Shown here: piece by piece, positions 34,501-43,073 of the stretch
How the letters are laid out: each line of letters opens with the position of its first letter
Position numbering within the stretch: the stretch's first letter is position 1
Assembly: GCF_000772105.1 (NCBI RefSeq)
Contig: NZ_CP009354.1
Span: 1,426,001-1,490,000, forward strand
Source of the DNA: Vibrio tubiashii ATCC 19109
GTDB lineage: Bacteria > Pseudomonadota > Gammaproteobacteria > Enterobacterales > Vibrionaceae
Length of the DNA: 64,000 nucleotides
Direction of reading: 5' to 3'
The notes under the pieces: model-generated
What the model was told of the DNA's origin: nothing
Databases searched by the model: none
The model's input: the letters and a program-made list of their open reading frames with translations, nothing else
Program-made: the position numbers and the translations under genes

Positions 34501-34564
34501 AGTTAAGCGTTTCGAAGATGTGAAGGTTAAGCATCCTCTGCAAGCGCTATTGCAGATTATCTAA
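31532..34564 (+). CDS. ydiJ: YdiJ-type FAD/Fe-S dehydrogenase (D-2-hydroxyacid type)
   Basis: 1010 residues. N-terminal FAD-binding domain of the PCMH/VAO type (about 45-280; SPRGGGTGTNGQS), FAD-oxidase C-terminal domain (~290-540, with MFGHVDAGVLHVRP and MWGEHGKGYRSE), then a ferredoxin-like Fe-S domain (CLACKACASQCP near 665-676) and a C-terminal CCG-type Fe-S domain (VGCCGMAGTFGHE). E. coli YdiJ oxidises D-2-hydroxyglutarate. Membrane-associated quinone-linked electron flow is likely. An AGGAAG site precedes the start; a terminator follows. Confidence 0.92.
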   Translation: MLPRLHSQSDVDPIVLTFLEELKAAGFSGDIESQFSSRLAVATDNSVYQQLPQAVVHPKTTEDVSLIGKLSTQSQYERIKFSPRGGGTGTNGQSLTQGIVVDLSRHMNKVLEINEQEGWVRVQTGIVKDQLNDAIRPFGYFFSPDLSTSNRATLGGMINTDASGQGSLKYGKTSDHVLSLQAVFADGSCLESDLSKGMPQEGEYAFEAFHVTEKVCREKRSQIEAKFPPLNRFLTGYDLKNALDTDADKFDLTRVLCGAEGSLAFITEAKLNLTPIPKARTLVNVKYNSFDSALRNAPFMVEANALSVETVDSRVLNLAKQDIVWHTVSDLLTDVPGKDMQGINMVEFAGQDVQEVEQQVKALTARLESMLENNEAGIIGYQVCSDVASIGRIYNMRKKAVGLLGAAKGRAKPVAFAEDTCVPPENLADFIAEFRELLDAKSLNYGMFGHVDAGVLHVRPALDLCDPKQESLMHEISDEVVKLVAKYGGLMWGEHGKGYRSEYGPEFFGEELFTELRRVKAAFDPHNKMNPGKICTPLESTEELVKVTDTKRGYYDRQIDVQVRDSFKQAMECNGNGLCFNYDTSSPMCPSMKVTADRRHSPKGRAGLVREWLRQLTEQGIDILDLEKQALEESSSIKTMIDRVRNNLNKRHEYDFSHEVYEAMNGCLACKACASQCPIKVDVPSFRSRFLNIYYSRYQRPAKDYLVANIESMLPVLAKAPKLVNGALKQKWVQDLTAKSVGYVDSPLLSVPTLAKRLTSLKSFDLQDLAALSKEDKTNHVVIVQDPFTSYYDAQVVEDFASLVAKLGKTPVLLPFKPNGKAQHVKGFLKQFAANAKSTAAFLQQVADIGIPLVGVDPALVLCYRDEYQEVLGDKRGDFQVLTVHEWLEPKLSEMDKQPSNGQEPWYLFAHCTEKTKMPNAEKEWGAIFAHFGARLDTVPVGCCGMAGTFGHEVDKLKMSKDIYGLSWKPRLQDLPKERCLITGYSCRSQVKRFEDVKVKHPLQALLQII

Positions 34565-34569
34565 AATTA

Positions 34570-34601
34570 AATAGCTCAGCTGATATGGCTGAGCTATTTT
34601 T
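34570..34601 (+). terminator. Rho-independent terminator
   Basis: AATAGCTCAGC stem with GCTGAGCTATT followed by TTTTTT, immediately after ydiJ. Confidence 0.88.
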
Positions 34602-34635
34602 TATACAGTAGACCTCTGTTTATTAAGGAATATCA

Positions 34636-35097
34636 ATGGATAAGCTAGAAAGGAAGATTCCGCCCGTTGCTCTCTTTTTGTTGTTCTTTGTGGTGATCAA
34701 TCATATCAGTCATGAATTTCTTACTTTTAAAATCGGCTTGCCCCTTAACTCAATCATTTTTGGGCTGTGCTTTTTAGCGGCAGGTATTGCGGGCTTAGGT
34801 GGGGTGTATGAGTTCAAGCGCGCTAAAACGACGGTCAACCCAATCAAAGTCGAAAACGCTTCCTCAGTGGTTGACTCAGGAATCTTCGGTTACAGCCGCA
34901 ACCCAATGTATCTAGGCTTATTTCTGTTGCTATTTGGCTTCGCTTATTGGCAACAAAACCTACTCGCGCTTGTCTTTAGCTTTGGCTTTGTCTGGTATAT
35001 GAATCGTTTTCAAATTCTACCCGAAGAACGGGCTTTAGAGTCTCGGTTTGGTGCTGAATATTTAGACTACAAACAGCGAGTTAGGCGCTGGATTTAG
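34636..35097 (+). CDS. Isoprenylcysteine carboxyl methyltransferase-family membrane protein
   Basis: 153 residues with four hydrophobic segments. The ICMT/phospholipid-methyltransferase-like signature is clear: SRNPMYLGLFLLLFG near residue 92 and the C-terminal LPEERALESRFGAEYLDYKQRV (shortened). The S-adenosylmethionine-binding region is in these two segments. Bacterial members methylate unknown membrane substrates. TAAGGA site precedes the start. Alone between two terminators or promoter gaps. Confidence 0.87.
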   Translation: MDKLERKIPPVALFLLFFVVINHISHEFLTFKIGLPLNSIIFGLCFLAAGIAGLGGVYEFKRAKTTVNPIKVENASSVVDSGIFGYSRNPMYLGLFLLLFGFAYWQQNLLALVFSFGFVWYMNRFQILPEERALESRFGAEYLDYKQRVRRWI

Positions 35098-35246
35098 AAT
35101 TTTTATCGTTTTCGAAGTCTCGAAATTGAGCAAAAGCTCAGGAAAAGTGATCTGCTTTATAAAACTATTTGTTATTTGTGTAGTGACATATTTATTTTGT
35201 GTATATTCCCCTCCGATTAAAAATAATTATTAGGAATGTATTTAAT

Positions 35247-36869
35247 ATGTCACGTTGGTCTATTCCGTTAGCACTAAGCTGTTCTGGCTTAATAACGGCT
35301 TCCGCTGTAGCAACAGAAATCACCCCTTACATCATTAATGGCACCAATGCGAGTCAATCCGATTGGCCGTATATCACAGCTTTGGTGAAGAAAAATCAGA
35401 ATGCTTACGATGGTCAGTTTTGTGGTGCGAGTTTTATCGGACAACGTTATATTTTGACGGCTGCGCATTGTGTAGATGACTTCGCACCTGATGATTTTGA
35501 TGTCATTGTAGGAATTAATAACCTTAATAGTGAGTCCTCCCAAGGGGCTCGGATTAGTGTGAATAAGGTTTATATTCACCCTCAATTCAATGCTTCAAGT
35601 TTGTCGAATGATATAGCGGTGCTAGAACTATCTCGGGTAGTGACAAGCAATGAGGCAACGCCCGCAACCTTGCCGACTTCTACGACACGAAACAATACTA
35701 GTGACGGCACTATATTGACTGTGGCAGGCTGGGGGTCAACAACACCTGAGTATGGCAATCATACAACACCAGCTCAGCTACAGCAGCTCGATGTACCTTT
35801 AGTTAATCAGACCACCTGTAGTAACACGTTCGCTACTGTTAGCACCAATACTTCTTCTCCTAATTTTTGTGCGGGAACCGTAAGCGAGGGGTATGATTCG
35901 TGTCGTGGAGACAGTGGTGGACCGATTATTGTTAAAGCGACAGGTACCCAATTAGGGTTGGTGAGTTTTGGTAAACAGCGCTGTGGCGAGCAGAATTCTT
36001 ACGGCGTTTACACCAACCTAAGTGAGTATATGGACTTTATTGCTCAGCATACCTCGGGTATTAGCTACGATGCGGATGTGTTTGCTGGTTATAGTCCGGT
36101 TGGGCAGAACTTCACTCATACTTTCCGTTTCACCAATTATGGAGCTAGCCCGGTAACATATAGATCACTGGTATTAGGTGGTGGTTCTGCGGTTCAATCC
36201 AATAACACTTGTTCAACTAAGGGGACGTTAGCAAGTGGTGAAAGCTGTGAGGCGACAATTAGCTTTACTGTTTCAGCGTACGCTCAATATAGCCGAACCT
36301 ACACCTTGAATTATCAGCTAAATGGTAATGATTATGCAGTGGAATCTAAGGTCTCTATTGAAGGTGCAGATCGGAGCGATGGGTCATTAACACAGGCTCT
36401 TGCGATTCCTTCAGTGACGGCGTATAGCAATAATCATCCATGGCAAGTCTATTCAGGAGCTATGTTACGTACTGCACCTATTAGTCATTTACAGACATCA
36501 GCTCTAATACTCGATGGTCTCCCTGCGGGTAGCTATAGATTTGACGTCAAGTTGTCGACAGAAACTGCGGATAAGCTCTATTTGTATATCAATGGTGATT
36601 CCCAAGGAGGAATCAGTGGTATTAGAGAGCTCACACATCAAATGAATCTAAACAAGGTTTCTAACCGCATCAAACTTGAATATGTTAAAGACTCTTCGAT
36701 TGATGAAGGCGATGACGCAGCTTATATTTCTAATTTAAGACGACTTGGTTCAACGACCACTGCTACTCCCCCTGCAACAGCCAGTTCTAGTTCTGGCGGA
36801 GGAGGTGGCGGTAGCCTGGGCTGGTTGAGCATCGGTTTACTCGCTTTAGTTGCACGTCGGAGAAAGTAA
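35247..36869 (+). CDS. Secreted trypsin-like serine protease with GlyGly-CTERM tail (VesB-like)
   Basis: 540 residues from ATG 35247 (AGGA site; the longer ORF start lacks a signal peptide). Order: signal peptide (1-23), zymogen cleavage point before IING (30), trypsin domain with His74 (TAAHC), Asp122 (NDIAVLEL), Asp217 at the base of the S1 pocket and Ser223 (GDSGGP), an immunoglobulin-like module (~285-375), a further beta domain, then a Ser/Gly linker and a GlyGly-CTERM tail: helix plus RRRK. Such tails are processed by rhombosortase after type II secretion. Position between ydiJ and hut matches VesB (VC1200) of V. cholerae as I recall it. Confidence 0.92.
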   Translation: MSRWSIPLALSCSGLITASAVATEITPYIINGTNASQSDWPYITALVKKNQNAYDGQFCGASFIGQRYILTAAHCVDDFAPDDFDVIVGINNLNSESSQGARISVNKVYIHPQFNASSLSNDIAVLELSRVVTSNEATPATLPTSTTRNNTSDGTILTVAGWGSTTPEYGNHTTPAQLQQLDVPLVNQTTCSNTFATVSTNTSSPNFCAGTVSEGYDSCRGDSGGPIIVKATGTQLGLVSFGKQRCGEQNSYGVYTNLSEYMDFIAQHTSGISYDADVFAGYSPVGQNFTHTFRFTNYGASPVTYRSLVLGGGSAVQSNNTCSTKGTLASGESCEATISFTVSAYAQYSRTYTLNYQLNGNDYAVESKVSIEGADRSDGSLTQALAIPSVTAYSNNHPWQVYSGAMLRTAPISHLQTSALILDGLPAGSYRFDVKLSTETADKLYLYINGDSQGGISGIRELTHQMNLNKVSNRIKLEYVKDSSIDEGDDAAYISNLRRLGSTTTATPPATASSSSGGGGGGSLGWLSIGLLALVARRRK

Positions 36870-36908
36870 TTCACAGCGCTACCCAATGAGTAGGGTTCAG
36901 TCTACTAA

Positions 36909-36938
36909 CAAAGGTCTAGCTATAAGGTTGGACCTTTG
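36909..36938 (+). terminator. Possible terminator stem-loop after the protease gene
   Basis: CAAAGGTC / GACCTTTG stem of 8 bp with a 14-base loop and no T run. Weak. Confidence 0.35.
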
Positions 36939-36957
36939 ATCTATTACGGATTTCCCA

Positions 36958-37035
36958 ATGCAAGAACGTTCCCCTCAACAATATGATCTCGAATTGGTCA
37001 CTATGGAACAACTTTTTCCTCTGTCGTTGCAATAA
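36958..37035 (+). pseudogene. Possible N-terminal remnant of an IS1182-type transposase
   Basis: A 25-codon ORF (QYDLELVTMEQLFPLS) resembles the start of IS1182-family transposases, in which a short N-terminus leads to a VTxEQLVPxDHL motif. The reading frame then stops and nothing further of a transposase follows before the hut terminator. No inverted repeats seen. Short match; could be chance. Confidence 0.3.
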
Positions 37036-37086
37036 CAGGGGGATCATGCATTTTTGTGAACGTTTGGTTTTTCAGATTTAGATAAG

Positions 37087-37117
37087 CATGCTACGTCCAT
37101 AGTTTGGACGTAGCATG
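37087..37117 (-). terminator. Terminator of the hut operon
   Basis: 13-bp perfect stem CATGCTACGTCCA / TGGACGTAGCATG around a 5-base loop, 13 bp past the hutU stop. Confidence 0.75.
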
Positions 37118-37129
37118 TGATTTTGAAGG

Positions 37130-39145
37130 TTAGATAGCTAAGTCATCAATAATTTGATCGTCAACTAAATTAGCGAGGGTTACTTTTAGCTTAGGTGTTC
37201 TATCCATTTCGCGCTTAATGGCAAAGTTGGCCTCTTCATTGCGAGCCCAGCTCCGTCTAGCGATGCCGTTGTTGACATCAAATAACAGCATGGATTGAAG
37301 TTTGCGCTCTGCATCACTGCTGCCATCAAGCAGCATACCAAAGCCACCGTTGGTGACTTCACCCCAACCTACGCCACCACCATTATGGATTGAAACCCAA
37401 GTGGCACCACGGAAGCTATCGCCAATCACATTGTGAATAGCCATGTCAGCAGTAAAGCGACTACCGTCATAGATATTCGACGTCTCTCTAAATGGAGAGT
37501 CTGTACCACTGACATCATGGTGATCTCGTCCTAGGACTACAGGACCAATTTCGCCTCGATTAATGGCATCATTAAAGGCTTTCGCAATTTCCATTCTACC
37601 TTGAGCATCGGCATACAGGATCCTTGCTTGTGACCCTACGACTAACTTATTGGCTTTAGCGTCATTGATCCAAGTAATATTGTCCTGCATCTGTTGCTGG
37701 ATCTCAGCAGGAGAGCTTTGCATAATATTACTTAAAACTTGTGCCGCTATTTCATCTGTTTTGTCGAGATCTTCCGGTTTACCTGAAGTACAAACCCAAC
37801 GGAATGGACCAAAGCCATAGTCAAAGCACATTGGCCCCAAAATATCCTGCACGTAAGAAGGGTACTTAAAATCAATACCGTTTGCTGCCATAACATCAGC
37901 GCCTGCACGCGAGGCTTCTAATAAGAAGGCATTACCATAGTCAAAGAAGTAAGTTCCTTTCTCAGTATGCTTGTTGACGGCGGCACCATGGCGTCTTAAT
38001 GTCGCTTGTACTTTTTCTTTGAATACTTCAGGTTCATCTCTAATCAAACGATTAGATTCTTCGTAGCTAATATCAACTGGATAGTAGCCGCCAGACCAAG
38101 GGTTATGCAGTGACGTTTGGTCTGAGCCTAAGTGAATAAAGATCTCTTCTTCTAGGAACGATTCCCAAACCTCAACCACATTACCAATATAGGCAATAGA
38201 GACAACTTCTTCGTTGGCTTGAGCTACTCTGACGCGCTTAATAAGCTCAGGCATATTATCGATGAGTTCATCAACCCAGCCTTGTTGATGTCGTTTTGTC
38301 GCGGCATTAGGGTTAACTTCGGCACAAACAGTAATACACTTAGCAATGTTACCTGCTTTGGGTTGTGCTCCACTCATGCCACCTAAACCAGCGGTAAGGA
38401 ATATCTTGCCCTTAGCTTGTTCACCTGCTTTTAACACCTTGCGGAAAGCATTCATAACGGTAATCGTTGTGCCATGAACAATCCCTTGAGGTCCAATATA
38501 CATAAATGAACCAGCTGTCATTTGACCATATTGAGTCACGCCCAACGCATTGAATTTTTCCCAATCGTCCGGCTTAGAATAGTTCGGGATCATCATACCA
38601 TTGGTGACGACAACACGAGGAGCTTCTGGTGAAGAAGGGAATAACCCCATAGGATGGCCTGAGTACAGGTGCAAGGTTTGATCGCTCTCCATCTCACTGA
38701 GGTATTTCATTGCTAACAGGTATTGCGCCCAGTTTTGAAAAACAGCCCCATTGCCACCATAAGTGATAAGCTCTTCTGGGTGTTGGGCAACTGCAGGATC
38801 AAGGTTGTTATCGATCATCAACATAATGGCGGCAGCTTGCTGGCATTTTGCTGGATAGTCGCTTATTGCTCGCGCTTTCATCAAGTAATTCGGCTTAAAG
38901 CGATACATATAAATGCGGCCAAAGGCATTTAACTCTTGCGCAAACTCATGCGCAAGCTCTTGGTGCCACGCCTTGGGAAAGTATCTAAGGGCATTGCGAA
39001 TGGCGAGTTGTTTCTCTTCTGTGCTGAGAATATCTTTACGCTTGGGCGCACGGTTAACATTCACCGGATAAGGTTTTGCCGGTGGCAGCTGCTCAGGGAT
39101 CCCCTGTTTAATTTGTTCTTGAAAGCTAAGTTCAAAAGTCATCAT
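37130..39145 (-). CDS. hutU: Urocanate hydratase, long form
   Basis: 671 residues; second step of histidine degradation (urocanate to imidazolonepropionate). Conserved urocanase parts are unmistakable: GGNGAVFQNWAQYL, VVTNGMMIPNYS, the GLGGMSGAQPKA glycine-rich NAD+ segment, and the Cys motif GPFRWVCTSG. Bacterial HutU is usually ~555-565 residues; this one has about 100 extra, in line with the eukaryotic urocanase length (~676). Two adjacent ATGs at the start, with TTGGAG upstream. Begins 11 bp after hutH. Last gene of the operon. Confidence 0.95.
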   Translation of the reverse strand: MMTFELSFQEQIKQGIPEQLPPAKPYPVNVNRAPKRKDILSTEEKQLAIRNALRYFPKAWHQELAHEFAQELNAFGRIYMYRFKPNYLMKARAISDYPAKCQQAAAIMLMIDNNLDPAVAQHPEELITYGGNGAVFQNWAQYLLAMKYLSEMESDQTLHLYSGHPMGLFPSSPEAPRVVVTNGMMIPNYSKPDDWEKFNALGVTQYGQMTAGSFMYIGPQGIVHGTTITVMNAFRKVLKAGEQAKGKIFLTAGLGGMSGAQPKAGNIAKCITVCAEVNPNAATKRHQQGWVDELIDNMPELIKRVRVAQANEEVVSIAYIGNVVEVWESFLEEEIFIHLGSDQTSLHNPWSGGYYPVDISYEESNRLIRDEPEVFKEKVQATLRRHGAAVNKHTEKGTYFFDYGNAFLLEASRAGADVMAANGIDFKYPSYVQDILGPMCFDYGFGPFRWVCTSGKPEDLDKTDEIAAQVLSNIMQSSPAEIQQQMQDNITWINDAKANKLVVGSQARILYADAQGRMEIAKAFNDAINRGEIGPVVLGRDHHDVSGTDSPFRETSNIYDGSRFTADMAIHNVIGDSFRGATWVSIHNGGGVGWGEVTNGGFGMLLDGSSDAERKLQSMLLFDVNNGIARRSWARNEEANFAIKREMDRTPKLKVTLANLVDDQIIDDLAI

Positions 39146-39156
39146 TTACTCCAAAA

Positions 39157-40659
39157 TTAAGCGTCAAAACTCACAGTGAAAGCTTGGGATTTCACTAACT
39201 CTACCATCGCGTCAATATCAGGTTTCAATAGCCTATCTTCTTCGAGCTTAGCGACTTTAGTGCGTATCAATTCGAAGTTTTTCTCAATAAGATCAGAGCA
39301 ACGATTAGGTCTTCTGAATTCCAGTGCTTGAGCGGCATACATGAGCTCAATGGCAAGAATCTTATCCAAGTTGCCTAAGATTTGATTGAGTTTTCTACCT
39401 GAAATACTGCCCATCGAGACATGGTCTTCTTGGCCCATTGAGGTAGGTACGCTATCAGCCGATGGAGGGAAACAGAGTGATTTATTTTCTGTTACTAGTG
39501 CTGCTGTCGCATACTGAGGGATCATCATGCCTGAATTGAGACCACCTGCTAAAGTCAATAGGCGTGGTAAACCATGAAGCCCTTCTAATAATAGATAACA
39601 ACGACGATCAGCAATATTGCCAAGTTCTGCAGCTGCAATCGCCGCATAATCGAGAACCATAGCTAATGGTTGCCCATGGAAGCTACCACCAGAAATGGCT
39701 TCTTCGCTACTGATAACGATCGGATTGTCGGTCACTGAGTTCATCTCGATTTCGACAAGTTCTTCTAAGTGATAGTAGGCATTACGAGAAGCTCCGTGAA
39801 CTTGCGGAATACAACGCAGCGAATAAGGGTCTTGCACGCGACCACAGTTACCATGAGAGGCCATGTTTTGAGAATCTTTAAGCAGTCTTCTCATACGCGC
39901 AGCGACTTCTAAGTTGCCAACAAAAGCTCGCGTTTGGTGTAATTCGTCTCTGAACGGTGATTCACTACCTTGCATTCCTTCAATACTCATAGCGCCAGCG
40001 ACGTCTGCAAGATCTAACAGGTAACGCATTTTTGTTAATGCAGTAATGGCATGGGATAGAATAAATTGAGTACCATTAATTAAGGCTAAACCTTCTTTTG
40101 CATGCAACTCCAATGGTTCTAACCCATTGGCCTCAAGTACAGCCTTGGCAGACTTTATCTGATCATCCTGCCAGAATTCACCTTCGCCTATCAGTGGTAA
40201 AAAGAGGTGTGATAGAGGCGCTAAATCGCCAGATGCACCCACAGAGCCCTGTTCAGGGACAACCGGAATGAGGTCCAATTCGAGGAAAGTAAGCATACGC
40301 TCTACCACTTCCAAACGTATACCAGAGAAACCTTGGCTAAGGGCATGAACTTTGGTGATTAGCATTAACTTAGAAATTGCTTTTTCGATCGGTTCGCCGA
40401 CACCAACCGCATGGGTGATAAGCAGATTTTTTTGTAGTAAATGCGTTTCTTGTGGTGATATCTGCGTATCGCACAGCGGCCCAAAACCGGTGTTAATGCC
40501 ATAAATTGCTTTATCAGAGTTGGCCATCTTATCTACATTGGCACGGCTGACATTAATTTTTGTTAAGGCTTCAGGGCACAGTTTTGCTTTGATGTGTCCA
40601 TTCGCGATGCCGTTTACAGTATCAAGATCTAATCGATCAACACCGTATCTAAACGTCAT
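39157..40659 (-). CDS. hutH: Histidine ammonia-lyase
   Basis: 500 residues; deaminates histidine to urocanate. The electrophilic MIO prosthetic group forms from Ala142-Ser143-Gly144 in GSVGASGDLAPLSH. The signature NGTQFILSHA and the Tyr-containing INTGFG segment (residues 55-60) are present. AAGGAG site precedes the start. Between hutG and hutU in the same transcript. Confidence 0.97.
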   Translation of the reverse strand: MTFRYGVDRLDLDTVNGIANGHIKAKLCPEALTKINVSRANVDKMANSDKAIYGINTGFGPLCDTQISPQETHLLQKNLLITHAVGVGEPIEKAISKLMLITKVHALSQGFSGIRLEVVERMLTFLELDLIPVVPEQGSVGASGDLAPLSHLFLPLIGEGEFWQDDQIKSAKAVLEANGLEPLELHAKEGLALINGTQFILSHAITALTKMRYLLDLADVAGAMSIEGMQGSESPFRDELHQTRAFVGNLEVAARMRRLLKDSQNMASHGNCGRVQDPYSLRCIPQVHGASRNAYYHLEELVEIEMNSVTDNPIVISSEEAISGGSFHGQPLAMVLDYAAIAAAELGNIADRRCYLLLEGLHGLPRLLTLAGGLNSGMMIPQYATAALVTENKSLCFPPSADSVPTSMGQEDHVSMGSISGRKLNQILGNLDKILAIELMYAAQALEFRRPNRCSDLIEKNFELIRTKVAKLEEDRLLKPDIDAMVELVKSQAFTVSFDA

Positions 40660-40748
40660 GGTAAGGCTCCTTGTGGTTCACGTTATCCAGACAAACAAAG
40701 GGCTAGGGCGCCATCTCGCGCCTATCATTGCCACTGAGTTCTGGGTAG

Positions 40749-41747
40749 TTATTTTTCGGAGAAAGCGTTCGCAATATCCCAACAAAGACGTGCGGCTAAC
40801 CGAGCGGTTTGGCTGTCTACGTCATAGGTCGGGTTGTACTCTGCGATATCTGCGATCACCAGTTTTTGCTTGTAATGTAAGATTCTGTCGATGAATGGAG
40901 CGAGCATATCAATGCTGACTCCTCTGGCGGCTGGCGCGCTCACCCCCGGCGCAGTAGCTGCAGGGAAAACATCTAAATCAATGGTGAGGTAGATGTAGTC
41001 ACAGTTGTCGATAAAGTGCTGCAACTGAGTAAGGTGATAAATATGATTTAAGTGTGCGAGGTCTTTGTCTTCGATGTACCAAACGCCAAGTTCGTCGGCG
41101 CGTTGGAACAGAGCCGCTGTATTGCTTGCTCGGCTGACACCTAGGCAGGCGTAATGGAATGGCCACTCTTTTTTGGCACAATAGTGCTGAATCTGGTTAA
41201 AAGGTGTGCCTGAGCTAGGTTTGATTTCCGTCTGATCGCATTCAAATGCTCTCAGGTCGAAGTGAGCGTCAAAGTTAATGATGCCTATCTTCGGTGGCTT
41301 TGCAGGATTGAGATACTCGAAATATTGCGCCAAGCCCTGAAATGATGCCCATGCAACTTCATGACCTCCGCCTAAAGTGATAACCGGTGTGGATTTAAGC
41401 GCTGTCGCAATCACGTTGGCACAGTGAGATTGGCTTTGTTCTAGTTGGTCGTCATCGCAGACAACATTGCCCAGATCAATCAATGCGCTTTCTCTATGCC
41501 AAGCCATGTTTGCTAGTGCGCGACGAATCAAATCGGGCGCTCGTTTAGCACCAATGCGTCCTTTGTTACGAGCAACCCCCGCATCACTGCAGAAACCAAG
41601 CAAGCTAACGGCATTTCTATAGGGCTGAAGCTCATCGACTTGAATCTGTTTGATGACATGATGGACTCGCTTTCCTAACGCGCCATCTTCTGCATCGTGA
41701 CGACCTTGCCAATGAAATTCTTGGTTGGTGGTTAATTGATTAGACAT
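40749..41747 (-). CDS. hutG: Formimidoylglutamase
   Basis: 332 residues from the ATG at 41747, which overlaps the hutI stop (ATGTCTAA) and has a GGAGAG site; the longer ORF begins inside hutI. Arginase/ureohydrolase fold with manganese ligands in [19 protein letters not shown] and TIDLDVFP. Hydrolyses N-formimino-glutamate to glutamate and formamide, so this pathway does not need a deiminase. Final enzyme of histidine catabolism. Confidence 0.95.
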   Translation of the reverse strand: MSNQLTTNQEFHWQGRHDAEDGALGKRVHHVIKQIQVDELQPYRNAVSLLGFCSDAGVARNKGRIGAKRAPDLIRRALANMAWHRESALIDLGNVVCDDDQLEQSQSHCANVIATALKSTPVITLGGGHEVAWASFQGLAQYFEYLNPAKPPKIGIINFDAHFDLRAFECDQTEIKPSSGTPFNQIQHYCAKKEWPFHYACLGVSRASNTAALFQRADELGVWYIEDKDLAHLNHIYHLTQLQHFIDNCDYIYLTIDLDVFPAATAPGVSAPAARGVSIDMLAPFIDRILHYKQKLVIADIAEYNPTYDVDSQTARLAARLCWDIANAFSEK

Positions 41748-42966
41748 GATCGAGCTCTCCAGCGACAAGGCGAGCCGATAATCTAGGCGCACCTTGGAAA
41801 TAGCTAAACTCGGCAGGGTGAGTCACATCCCAGATTGCGAGATCAGCATCAAACCCTTGTTTTATCTGACCTCTGCTCTCACCAAAACCGATGGCTTGAG
41901 CTGCATGATTGGTTACACCACGTAAGGTTTCTTCTGGTGTTAATCCAAATAACGTGCAACCCATATTCATCATCATAGTCAAGTCTGCAAATGGTGATGT
42001 GCCAGGGTTCAAATCAGTCGCAATTGCCATTGGTATTTTGTGTTGACGTAGTAACTCGATGGGCGGTAATTGTGTCTCTCTTAGAAAGTAGAATGCACCG
42101 GGAAGCAGAGTGGCTACGGTATTCGACTGAGCCAATGCAATAACGCCATTTTCATCCAAAAACTCAATGTGATCAGCGGATAAACCATCGTATTTTGCAG
42201 TCAACGCCGTACCACCTAAATTAGACAGTTGCTCGGTGTGTCCTTTAATCGCAAGTCCATTATCAATCGCAGCTTGATAGACTTTTTCCGTTTGAGCCAA
42301 GTTGAAACCGATGGACTCACAGAAAACATCTACACTCGAGGCGAGATTCTCATGGGCGGCCGCAGGGATTATCTCTTGGCAGACCATTTCAATGTAGTCG
42401 TCAGCGCGACCTGAATACTCAGGGGGAAGGGCATGAGCGGCTAACAAAGTGGTAGAGACACGGATCTTTCTGTGTTCTTCCAACGCCTTCGCTGCCCGAA
42501 GCATTTTAAGTTCGTCATTAAGGGTCAATCCATACCCAGATTTCACTTCGACCGAAGTGACACCGGATTGAATAAGGCCGTCCAAACGCGGTAATGCTAA
42601 CTCGGTGAGTTGTTGCTCGCTTGCTTCACGAGTCGCGCGTACTGTAGAGAGGATGCCACCGCCTTGTTTTGCGATTTCTTGATAAGGTACACCTTGGAGG
42701 CGCATTTCGAATTCGTTGGCGCGACTGCCTGCGAAAATCAGGTGGGTATGGCAATCAATGAAGCCCGGAGTGACAAGCTTACCTTTACAGTCATAGCAGT
42801 TAACAGAAGTGCTTAGCTCACTGCTTAACGATTCTTGCGTGATCGACTGAATGCGTCCGTCTTTGATATAGATATTGCAAAGCGGTGACACTGAGTAACC
42901 GTCGCTCCCCTCGGTCATTGTGACTATCTTTGCATTTACTAATATCAAGTCGCTTGTAAGGCTCAT
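41740..42966 (-). CDS. hutI: Imidazolonepropionase
   Basis: 408 residues; amidohydrolase that opens imidazolonepropionate to N-formimino-glutamate. Metal ligands: [10 protein letters not shown] (near residue 72), the KGHTEQLSN histidine and the late ATDLNPGTS aspartate. First gene of the operon after the HutC operator. It overlaps hutG by 8 bp. Length and motifs are normal. Confidence 0.95.
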   Translation of the reverse strand: MSLTSDLILVNAKIVTMTEGSDGYSVSPLCNIYIKDGRIQSITQESLSSELSTSVNCYDCKGKLVTPGFIDCHTHLIFAGSRANEFEMRLQGVPYQEIAKQGGGILSTVRATREASEQQLTELALPRLDGLIQSGVTSVEVKSGYGLTLNDELKMLRAAKALEEHRKIRVSTTLLAAHALPPEYSGRADDYIEMVCQEIIPAAAHENLASSVDVFCESIGFNLAQTEKVYQAAIDNGLAIKGHTEQLSNLGGTALTAKYDGLSADHIEFLDENGVIALAQSNTVATLLPGAFYFLRETQLPPIELLRQHKIPMAIATDLNPGTSPFADLTMMMNMGCTLFGLTPEETLRGVTNHAAQAIGFGESRGQIKQGFDADLAIWDVTHPAEFSYFQGAPRLSARLVAGELDHV

Positions 42967-42984
42967 AATCTATACTCGGATTTA

Positions 42985-42999
42985 AATGTATATACAAAT
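42985..42999. promoter_or_regulatory. Putative HutC operator
   Basis: Contains the perfect palindrome TGTATATACA (42987-42996), matching the TTGTATATACAA-type sites bound by HutC repressors. Placed 19 bp upstream of hutI, between hutI and hutC. A weaker similar element, TTGACTATACAA (near 43804-43815), lies upstream of hutC itself, suggesting autoregulation. Confidence 0.7.
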
Positions 43000-43073
43000 A
43001 TAGGTTCAAGTATAGATTTTGATCAAGCCTCATGTTGCGAAAATGTGATCGGTAAAAAGTATGAAATGCTATA

